Shown piece by piece: positions 34,924 through 41,233 of a stretch of DNA of 64,000 nucleotides. The position numbers were made by a program, and so were the translations under genes. This stretch comes from Maridesulfovibrio bastinii DSM 16055 (GTDB lineage Bacteria > Desulfobacterota > Desulfovibrionia > Desulfovibrionales > Desulfovibrionaceae): positions 62,001 to 126,000 of the forward strand of contig NZ_KE387014.1 of the NCBI RefSeq assembly GCF_000429985.1, in the 5' to 3' direction. The notes below the pieces were generated by a model, which worked only from the letters and a program-made list of their open reading frames with translations, searched no databases and was not told where the DNA came from. The first letter of the stretch is position 1. Every line of letters begins with the position of its first letter.

Positions 34924-35139
34924 CTAATGTAATATTACCGGACCGGCAGCTGAAATCAGGGCAGCTCTGACAACCTTCAGACAATCACGGCAAAGCGCGA
35001 ATCGTAAAATTTCACCATCGCCGGAGCTCCGGAAAACAGCTTCCTGAACACCATTTAAACTGCCGCACCGAAAACATTTTTTTTCATGCTTCCCTGACAC
35101 AGAAAGACAGGAATGCAAGGTTAAGCCTGCTGCAATCAT
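34924..35139 (-). CDS. Small zinc-ribbon-like protein
   Basis: About 71 residues from ATG 35139 (GGAG seven bases upstream, ATGA overlap with the preceding gene). Carries CFRCGSLNG and ALCRDCLK, two CxxC knuckles about 28 residues apart, plus a hydrophobic C-terminus. Probably a metal-binding regulator or accessory factor; no family recognised. The longer frame to 35199 lies inside its neighbour and is not supported. Confidence 0.55.
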   Translation of the reverse strand: MIAAGLTLHSCLSVSGKHEKKCFRCGSLNGVQEAVFRSSGDGEILRFALCRDCLKVVRAALISAAGPVILH

Positions 35140-35348
35140 TGTAGTGCTCCATAAGCAAGCCTTGCGGCAACGGCTCCGAGCAAAGCGCAGGCTCCCCATA
35201 CAGAACGCTCAAGATTCCTTATTTTTTCAGAATGAGTCCGGCAGTGGCGGTCACTGTTGATTTCTCCTATTTCGAGCTGAATTGAGCGGACCCTTTCATC
35301 TATCCTTATAAGCAGATCACGCAATTCCTCTCTTTGTTCATTTGACAT
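35136..35348 (-). CDS. Small coiled-coil membrane protein, lysis cassette candidate
   Basis: About 70 residues from ATG 35348 (GGGGGAA immediately upstream). An N-terminal coil (REELRDLLIRIDERVRSIQLEIGEI), a polar middle (HCRTHSEKIRNLE) and a C-terminal membrane helix (VWGACALLGAVAARLAYGAL). This coil-then-TM layout resembles haemolysin XhlA-like and other phage lysis helper proteins. It overlaps the holin gene by 11 nt, supporting a lysis or release role. Confidence 0.6.
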   Translation of the reverse strand: MSNEQREELRDLLIRIDERVRSIQLEIGEINSDRHCRTHSEKIRNLERSVWGACALLGAVAARLAYGALQ

Positions 35349-35730
35349 TCTTCCCCCATTTGGCTGCGACCTTCTCGGCACTTCTTCCGAATACATATCC
35401 GCCAAGTCCCAGCTGCATAAGCGACCAGAGTCTTTCTGGCAGTTCAAGCTTCGGTGCATCAGTCCAGAACAAACTGATGTAAGGATAAAAAAGATAATTA
35501 TTAGCTACTATTGCTATAATTGTGAGCATTAAAATAGGACGCCAGGACCTTTGGAGCCAGTTGCCGTTCATTTCAGCCGCAATGACTTTTACCCTGTTTT
35601 CTATTTCAGCCAGCTCGCCTTTATTGTGAAGCTCCATCAAGCGAAGTCTGGCCTTCTCCCTTTCCCCGGCATCAGGCCAGATTTTGTCAATAATGGTCGA
35701 TCCGATATCCAGTATTGATTCAAACATCAT
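35338..35730 (-). CDS. Holin, 3-TM GTA-holin type
   Basis: 130 residues. A charged N-terminal amphipathic region (AGEREKARLRLMELHNKGELAEIENRVKVIAAE) is followed by SWRPILMLTIIAIVANNYLF and further hydrophobic segments to GLGGYVFGRSAEK. The WRP motif preceding the first membrane helix is characteristic of the 'holin of 3TMs, for gene-transfer release' family first described in the Rhodobacter GTA, although the family also occurs in true phages. Start ATG 35730 overlaps the preceding stop (ATGA). It would permeabilise the inner membrane for release; no endolysin is encoded next to it. Confidence 0.8.
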   Translation of the reverse strand: MMFESILDIGSTIIDKIWPDAGEREKARLRLMELHNKGELAEIENRVKVIAAEMNGNWLQRSWRPILMLTIIAIVANNYLFYPYISLFWTDAPKLELPERLWSLMQLGLGGYVFGRSAEKVAAKWGKNVK

Positions 35731-35933
35731 GCTTCCTTTTGCCGAGGTTTTGATTTGGAAACTACTTCGAATGAAAGTTCACTCAGAAAACTCCGCCTCT
35801 TATAATCATCAAGAGACCTTCCATTTGAATGCCAGTCCGGATAATCATCCAGAAATGAAACATAATTCCTGAGCAGCCTGCGGTTTTCCATAGGATAAAG
35901 GGCTGCCAGAGTTTCAACACGATCTTCAATCAT
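35727..35933 (-). CDS. Small protein, first gene of the packaging operon
   Basis: About 68 residues from ATG 35933 with GGGAGG six bases upstream. Helical and charged (MIEDRVETLAALYPMENRRLL, then SFLDDYPDW). No family recognised. It is the first gene after the 30-bp palindromic element and overlaps the holin gene (ATGA), so it is clearly part of the operon. The frame extends to 35978 but that would put the start inside the element. Confidence 0.55.
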   Translation of the reverse strand: MIEDRVETLAALYPMENRRLLRNYVSFLDDYPDWHSNGRSLDDYKRRSFLSELSFEVVSKSKPRQKEA

Positions 35934-35970
35934 CTTCGTCCTCCCTTTTAAATATAGATTAAGGAGGAGT

Positions 35971-36000
35971 GCGGACATGAATCAGCCGAGTCAGGTCCGC
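35971..36000 (-). promoter_or_regulatory. 30-bp palindromic element, copy 2 (packaging operon)
   Basis: Arms GCGGAC (35971-35976) and GTCCGC (35995-36000) around the same CAGCCGAGTCA core as copy 1. It differs only at positions 8, 12 and 24 of the 30 bp. TTTCAC precedes it on the gene strand in both copies. It lies 37 bp upstream of the first packaging-operon ATG. A TATATT (about 35950-35956) could serve as a -10 element. Confidence 0.75.
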
Positions 36001-36030
36001 TTGTGAAAAAAAATGATAAAAAAAACAAAA

Positions 36031-36061
36031 ACCCGCTCCCTGATTTTTCAGGAAGCGGGTT
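36031..36061 (-). terminator. Intrinsic terminator of the MBL-hydrolase gene
   Basis: ACCCGCT/AGCGGGT and inner CCTGA/TCAGG stems, with a T-rich tract following on the minus strand. It insulates the packaging operon from upstream transcription, as at 20563-20582 for the capsid operon. Confidence 0.8.
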
Positions 36062-36198
36062 TCATAGGATATATAAAACTATAATACTGTCAGACTATTC
36101 TTCTCGTCAGCAAATCTAAATTTTAACTATATAAAGTTAAAAAAATTAACTTAAATCTACTTGTGACGACTTAAACAGACTCTTACTTTTCTATTTGC

Positions 36199-36951
36199 TC
36201 AGGTTTGAGGCACAGTGTCCAGAGAGGCAAACTCCGGTTCATGCAAAGGAATAATAATATCAGCCATATCCCTCACTTTAATCATCCAGTCATAAGCCTG
36301 ATAAGTGTTTACCACTGTTCCCGGGGGGATGACTTCCATTTCCATGGCTTTTATCTGTACCGGCGGTTCAAAATTTTCCCTTATAACACAAAATCCGGTA
36401 ATCGCGGCTGTGCCACCATCAGTATCAATAAGAACCGTCATTCCGCCTTCGGTATGCACAGGTGTGTTAACCACTTTTATTCCGGGTACGATTTCCTGAT
36501 CATCTTCAATAACAATTATCTGATCCCGTTCAGATATTTCATCAATATAATCTTCCAGATAGCGATAATCCAACGGATGTGGATTCCGGATGTGCTCAAG
36601 TTCTTTTTTATGAATGTAAAACTTAGCATTCTCGCACTTGTAGTCATTTTCACAATGATCATTATGAAGATGCGTATGGATAACTATATCAATGTCTTCA
36701 GGTTTAAGATTATATTTTTCAAGACCTTCTTCAAAAGTATATATCTTTCCACCGAGATCTTTCTCCCGGTCTTCTGAGATAACAGGCTGCATTTCTCCGG
36801 TATCGACCAGAATATTCTTGTCACCACCCTCAATATACCAGCAATAAATAGGAATTATGTAGGGCTGCCCGTAATCATGCTGATAAGTCATCATACCTTT
36901 ATCGAAACGTTTGCTGCCCATGACTATGGGATGGATTTTAAATTTACCCAT
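36199..36951 (-). CDS. MBL-fold metallohydrolase (AHL-lactonase-like)
   Basis: About 250 residues from ATG 36951 (AAGGAG upstream). The metal motif HTHLHNDHC (about residue 98), a preceding NILVDTGE, a later TPVHTEGGMTVLIDT and the C-terminal PLHEPEF provide the metallo-beta-lactamase ligands. The overall layout resembles the N-acyl homoserine lactonase subgroup, but many such proteins act on other lactones or thioesters. Soluble, no signal peptide. Monocistronic with its own terminator. Confidence 0.8.
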   Translation of the reverse strand: MGKFKIHPIVMGSKRFDKGMMTYQHDYGQPYIIPIYCWYIEGGDKNILVDTGEMQPVISEDREKDLGGKIYTFEEGLEKYNLKPEDIDIVIHTHLHNDHCENDYKCENAKFYIHKKELEHIRNPHPLDYRYLEDYIDEISERDQIIVIEDDQEIVPGIKVVNTPVHTEGGMTVLIDTDGGTAAITGFCVIRENFEPPVQIKAMEMEVIPPGTVVNTYQAYDWMIKVRDMADIIIPLHEPEFASLDTVPQT

Positions 36952-37396
36952 GAAAATCTCCTTAAAAAAGATAAACACATCACCTGATGTTAGTGTTATC
37001 AATAATAGCTAAAGCACGATCTTAAATAAAGCTGGAGTTCGGCTTAATTGCTTAACTTTTAAAATAATCAATAAATTCAACAAGTAAATATTTAATGGTC
37101 CCAAAAGAGATAATCACAAAAATAACAATCTTTTATTCTATTTTTTATAACTATTTTATTTTATTAGATAATATCAATATTTAGTTATTTTTTTCACAAA
37201 GTATCGCTCTAATTTTGCTCTTTTAGGGAATGACTATTGTGAAAAAGTTATTTTTTTCTCTATTTCCATTTTTCTTGTGGACATTTTCACATGCCTATAA
37301 AAGTCGCCTTAATGGAAATGTCGTTCGGAGGTTTTTAGGCTGAAGCCTTCGAAATTAACCTTTATAGAACAATAATTTTAGCTGGAGGTAAAAGGA
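36952..37396. other. AT-rich divergent intergenic region
   Basis: About 445 bp, very AT-rich between 37040 and 37260. It holds the divergent promoters of the MBL hydrolase and the DUF169 gene. A candidate plus-strand promoter is TTGTGG (37275-37280) and TATAAA (37296-37301), spaced 15 bp, shorter than optimal. A hairpin with AGGCT/AGCCT occurs in the leader (about 37332-37350). No supported ORF. Confidence 0.55.
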
Positions 37397-38179
37397 ATGA
37401 CCTACAAAGAAATTCAGGAAATGCTGATGAAGGAACTGCGTCTTTATCATTATCCTATTGCTGTGAAATTCTTTTTCAAGCAGGAAGAACTGGATCATTT
37501 TAAAGAGACTGCAGAATTCTACACCCCGGTAAAATCAATGACTTTCTGTCAGTGGGAAATCGCTGCACGCATGAAAGGCCAGACCGTTCTTGCCACCATC
37601 GACGATCTCGGCTGCGGCAACGCCCGCTACAGCTTCGGCTGGAAAGATCTTGATGAAGGCGAAATCAAAGGTCATGCAAAATATACCCGTGACAAAGATC
37701 AGGCTGAACGTTTTGTAAAATCCAAATCACAGCTTCCCAAAGGTCTTCTCGCAGTAGCTGTTGCACCTCTTGGTGATATTGACGGAATTTTTGAACCTGA
37801 CACCGTGCACTTCTACTGTGACAACATGCAGGCTTACCACCTTGCAGTAGACTACATGGCCGGAACAGACACCCATCCTCTGCGCCCGAATGTAACAATG
37901 AACTCCTCCTCATGCGGCGGTAACGTCTGGACCTACCTTGAGCAGGAATTCAACATGTGCCCCGCATGCAGCGGAAGCTACAATGCAGGTAAAACAGAAC
38001 GCGGCGAAATTAACGTAATCATCCCCGGTAAGAAATTCCATGCAGTAATAGACAGACTGGTAGAACGCATCAACGAAGCCAGCAGCGCAATTACCCGTCC
38101 CGGTGACGGATTCCCCGGAGCAGACGTCTGCAAGAACTGCCCGCTGATTATATTCAAGAAAGAAGGTAAAGAGAAATAG
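37397..38179 (+). CDS. DUF169 (ArCR) family protein
   Basis: 260 residues of the DUF169 family: an N-terminal MKELRLYHYPIAVKFF, FCQWEIAARMKGQTVLA, DDLGCGNARYSFG, and several conserved Cys (SSSCGGN, NMCPACSGS, VCKNCPL). The Cys pattern suggests metal or iron-sulfur binding. Function unknown; the family is common in anaerobes and archaea. GGAGG lies about eight bases before ATG 37397. Codon use is strongly biased toward frequent codons, suggesting high expression. It directly precedes the exporter gene on the same strand. Confidence 0.8.
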   Translation: MTYKEIQEMLMKELRLYHYPIAVKFFFKQEELDHFKETAEFYTPVKSMTFCQWEIAARMKGQTVLATIDDLGCGNARYSFGWKDLDEGEIKGHAKYTRDKDQAERFVKSKSQLPKGLLAVAVAPLGDIDGIFEPDTVHFYCDNMQAYHLAVDYMAGTDTHPLRPNVTMNSSSCGGNVWTYLEQEFNMCPACSGSYNAGKTERGEINVIIPGKKFHAVIDRLVERINEASSAITRPGDGFPGADVCKNCPLIIFKKEGKEK

Positions 38180-38207
38180 TCTTTGCTTTTTTTATGAAAT
38201 ATAAAAT

Positions 38208-38237
38208 AGGATGGATGGGATGATTCCCATCCGTCCT
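38208..38237 (+). terminator. Strong 13-bp hairpin after the DUF169 gene
   Basis: AGGATGGATGGGA pairs with TCCCATCCGTCCT (one G-U pair) around TGAT. There is no T-run, so it may be a processing or attenuation structure between DUF169 and the exporter. Confidence 0.45.
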
Positions 38238-38246
38238 TAGATTAGG

Positions 38247-38311
38247 AATGAAGGCTTTGGAATCCCGGAGAACCGTGGCAGCGGTCGCCTATGCAAGGGC
38301 AGGATTTCATT
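38247..38311 (+). promoter_or_regulatory. Possible structured RNA leader of the exporter gene
   Basis: AATGAA (38247-38252) can pair with TTCATT (38306-38311), closing a domain that holds an ACCG/CGGT hairpin (38272-38285) and a GCC/GGC hairpin (38287-38300). GGAATCC (38259-38265) is an alternative partner for GGATTTC (38302-38308), so two folds compete. It lies 34 bp before the exporter ATG. I could not match it to a known riboswitch class. Confidence 0.35.
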
Positions 38312-38345
38312 AAACCACCAACTTTCACTGTTTTGGGAGTATCAC

Positions 38346-39506
38346 ATGTTCAAAACCCGCAAAAGCTTTTTTATCCTTGCCGTAGCGGCACTTGCGGTTG
38401 CAGCATTCATCCAGCCTGCTCTGGCTGACAGACTTGCTGAAGCAATCAAAACTGTTCCAACCGGAACCGAACCCGGCCAGATCAACCCTGAACTGGCAAC
38501 AGGTTTCCTTGGAATCAACGGCGCTCCATCCGTTAACCTTATCGTTGGTTTCGTATGGGCAATCTGGGTAGGCTGGATCTTCTCCACTGTCGGTGCATTC
38601 GGCGGTATCATGGCAGGTGTAGGCCACATCACCATCTACGGTTTCGGTAACTACGCATCCACATTCAAGAAGACTTCCCCTATCATGAACAAGCTGGTTA
38701 CAGACTCCATCCGTGTGTCCAACCAGTGGCTTGTAGGTACATCTTCCGCAATGTCATCTTTCAACTACTACAAGATGGGCCGTCTGGTTCTTCCTCTCGG
38801 ACTTTCTCTTGCTGTTGGATCAATTGCCGGTTCATACCTCGTTCCCTGGCTCACAGCTGGTAAAATTTCCCTTAAATCCTACATAGGATTTTTCGGTCTC
38901 TTCGTTCTTTTCCTCGGATGTTACCTTTTCTACCAGACCACACCTCGTGCTCAGAAAGGTAAAAACAAGGCAAAAGAAGCCGCCAAGGCTTTCGAGGCTA
39001 CTATCAAGAAGGAAAAAGAAGGTACCCACGTTGATACTTCTTCCCTCGGAGTAAAAGTCAAAAGCTTTGCTATCACTAAATGTGTGTTCACCTTCTATGG
39101 CGTTGAATTTTCCTTCAACCCTCTGATCCCGGTTTGCGGTGGTTTCGTAATCGCTGCTCTGGCATCTTTCCTCGGAGTCGGTGGCGGCTTCCTGCTTGTT
39201 CCTTTCCTTACAAGCATCGCCGGTCTGCCTATGTACCTTGTTGCAGGAACATCCGCTCTGGCTGTTCTCGTTGGTATGACCACCTCTATCTTCACCTACA
39301 TGGTTGTTAAGGATACCCCTGTATTCTGGCCCCTGATCGGTGTTGAGCTTGTTGGTGTTCTGGTAGGTTCCTTCATCGGACCCCGTACTTCAAAGTACAT
39401 CCCGGACGTATGGCTCAAAAGACTCTTTGTAGTTCTCGCATTCTATGTAGGTATCCGCTACGCATCCAAGGGATTCCTCGGAATAAGCCTGCTTCCTCCG
39501 TTCTAA
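38346..39506 (+). CDS. TSUP (TauE/SafE) family anion exporter
   Basis: 386 residues: an N-terminal signal-like segment ending ALADRLAEA, then about eight to nine membrane helices with the two TSUP repeats (VGWIFSTVGAFGGIMAGVG and ASFLGVGGGFLLVPFL). A charged cytosolic loop with a Lys/Glu coil sits in the middle (about 205-235). TSUP proteins move sulfite, sulfonates or related anions; in a sulfate reducer sulfite or sulfoacetate are plausible. High-expression codon bias. It leads a cluster of a membrane protein, a PhnD-like lipoprotein, a kinase and a response regulator. Confidence 0.85.
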   Translation: MFKTRKSFFILAVAALAVAAFIQPALADRLAEAIKTVPTGTEPGQINPELATGFLGINGAPSVNLIVGFVWAIWVGWIFSTVGAFGGIMAGVGHITIYGFGNYASTFKKTSPIMNKLVTDSIRVSNQWLVGTSSAMSSFNYYKMGRLVLPLGLSLAVGSIAGSYLVPWLTAGKISLKSYIGFFGLFVLFLGCYLFYQTTPRAQKGKNKAKEAAKAFEATIKKEKEGTHVDTSSLGVKVKSFAITKCVFTFYGVEFSFNPLIPVCGGFVIAALASFLGVGGGFLLVPFLTSIAGLPMYLVAGTSALAVLVGMTTSIFTYMVVKDTPVFWPLIGVELVGVLVGSFIGPRTSKYIPDVWLKRLFVVLAFYVGIRYASKGFLGISLLPPF

Positions 39507-39555
39507 AAAGTATAAAGCACCACCTTATAAAATAAACATAACAACCTTCCCACCA

Positions 39556-39591
39556 CTTTTCCCGGAGACTTTTAAAAGTCTCCGGGAAAAG
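39556..39591. repeat. 36-bp perfect palindrome
   Basis: Two 18-nt arms, CTTTTCCCGGAGACTTTT and its exact complement, with no loop bases. It lies between the exporter and the next membrane-protein gene. No T-run follows, so it is likely an mRNA-processing or stabilising hairpin that sets differential expression. Confidence 0.7.
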
Positions 39592-39617
39592 AACATTAAA
39601 CCAGAGAGGGCATGAAC

Positions 39618-40262
39618 ATGGCAGATGTCGACAGCATATATCTTTTTTTCGACACAATTCTTATCTCACCATACAGAATAGGAATACCTTCAGTTGCGGC
39701 ATTCTGGTTTGGAACAGCCATTCTTGCCTGCTGGTGTATCCTGTTCGGCGAAATAAGCATGAGCATAGGTTATCTCTGGAACAGGAAATATTACAACGGA
39801 TTAAACAAAGAAATGATCCGTATGCATAATATTTCCATTGAAGCTATTCTCAGAAAAGATAAAAAAATTTTCAAATCGGCAAACAACTGGGCCAACGAAT
39901 ATTTTGGCAAAGTCTTTTTTTCACACGCTGCGCTTTTTGCCATTTCCCTGTGGCCTGTCCCATTTGCCATGGGCTGGCTGCAAAAAAGATTTTCCGGCAT
40001 AGACATCCACACCATTCCCGTACTAAACTACGGACTTGAGTATCCCTTTGTTTTTCTTTCAGCCTATATAATTCTCAGATATCTCTTTTCTAAGATTCGC
40101 AAAAACCTTCCGTTCTTTAACAGGATAGACAAAATTAAAGAGGAAGATGCCAAAGATTCCGGTGAAATGAAATCTTGGAATGATCTGGTGCCGAAAGAGA
40201 AGAAAGAAGCAGATACACAATTGGCTTTTGAAGAAAGTGAAGGGGCTAAAACTGCATCATAG
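39618..40262 (+). CDS. Membrane protein of the exporter cluster, unknown function
   Basis: About 214 residues from ATG 39618, seven bases after GAGGG; ATG 39612 is too close. Two or three hydrophobic segments (PSVAAFWFGTAILACWCILFG, FFSHAALFAISLWPVPFAMGW, YPFVFLSAYIILRYLF) and a charged C-terminal tail. No family recognised. It is 8 bp from the PhnD-like gene and belongs to the same operon, so it may be an accessory to the exporter or sensor. Confidence 0.65.
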   Translation: MADVDSIYLFFDTILISPYRIGIPSVAAFWFGTAILACWCILFGEISMSIGYLWNRKYYNGLNKEMIRMHNISIEAILRKDKKIFKSANNWANEYFGKVFFSHAALFAISLWPVPFAMGWLQKRFSGIDIHTIPVLNYGLEYPFVFLSAYIILRYLFSKIRKNLPFFNRIDKIKEEDAKDSGEMKSWNDLVPKEKKEADTQLAFEESEGAKTAS

Positions 40263-40270
40263 GGAAAAAG

Positions 40271-41233
40271 ATGAAGATCGGAAGGCTGCTAACAGTCCTA
40301 GTTTTTGTTGTTCTTATACCTCTTGTTTTTTGTGGCTGTGACAGGGATGACGAAACTATCGTCCATGTGGACATGTCCAAAAGAGAAGACATAAAAGTTC
40401 CCGAGCCGGAACCGGCAATAACTTATGCCTATCTTCCCCAGTATTCACACACGGTTTCATACCAGCGGCATAATCCGCTCATAGAATATCTGGCCCGCGA
40501 AACAGGACTTCCGATAAGACAGGTCTTTCCCGATACCTTTGAAGAACACCGCCGTATGGTTGAACGCGGGGATATAGATATCTCCTTCTCCAACCCCATG
40601 ACCTACATCCGCATAGCCCAGAGCGGAGCCCGCGCCTTTGCCCGCATCATAGAACCTTCTGGAAGTCCTACTTTCAGAGGGCAGATTATCATCCGTAAAG
40701 ACAACAGGCTGATCCACAGTATTAAAGACTGCAAGGGAAAACGCTGGATTGCCGTGGACCCTCTTTCCGCCGGAGGCTATCTTTTCGCTCTCGGACTTTT
40801 TCTCAAACATGGAATAACAACCGACGATTTTTCAGAGATAAATTTTGCGCCCGGCCCCGGAGGGAAACAGGAAAAAGCCGTTCTGGCAATGTACGCCGGA
40901 AAATATGACCTTGCTTCCATAAGAGAAGGAAGCCTTGATATTGTAAAAGATAAAATTTCAATGGATAAAATCAGAATTCTAGCCACTACACAAGCTTATC
41001 CGGGCTGGGTATACGCAGCCAGAAAGGGACTATCCCCTGAAATAGTGGAAAAAATTTCCAGAGCTATGTTCAAGCTCAGTATGAATGATTCTACTCAGGC
41101 CAGAATTCTTTCGACCGCAGGAATGCGTGGAATTATACCTGCTAAAGACAGTGATTACGATTCAATCAGGGATCTCGCTGCAAGTCTCGGAATGTTCAGG
41201 GAAAACAATTCATTCAGGGAGGACAGCAATTGA
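40271..41233 (+). CDS. PhnD-like phosphate/phosphonate-type binding lipoprotein
   Basis: 320 residues with a lipoprotein signal (lipid Cys at about 23 in VFCGC) and the PhnD/phosphonate-binding pattern: YQRHNPLIEYLARETGLPI, GDIDISFSNPMTYIRIAQS, GKRWIAVDPLSAGGYL and ASIREGSLDIV. No ABC transporter partners are adjacent; its stop overlaps a sensor-kinase start (TTGA), so it probably serves as the ligand receptor of that kinase. With a TSUP exporter in the cluster the ligand may be a sulfonate or another oxyanion. Confidence 0.82.
   Translation: MKIGRLLTVLVFVVLIPLVFCGCDRDDETIVHVDMSKREDIKVPEPEPAITYAYLPQYSHTVSYQRHNPLIEYLARETGLPIRQVFPDTFEEHRRMVERGDIDISFSNPMTYIRIAQSGARAFARIIEPSGSPTFRGQIIIRKDNRLIHSIKDCKGKRWIAVDPLSAGGYLFALGLFLKHGITTDDFSEINFAPGPGGKQEKAVLAMYAGKYDLASIREGSLDIVKDKISMDKIRILATTQAYPGWVYAARKGLSPEIVEKISRAMFKLSMNDSTQARILSTAGMRGIIPAKDSDYDSIRDLAASLGMFRENNSFREDSN

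Noticed and set aside
34924-35199. Longer version of the zinc-ribbon protein
   Set aside because: The added N-terminus lies inside the upstream gene, while ATG 35139 has a good site and an ATGA overlap.
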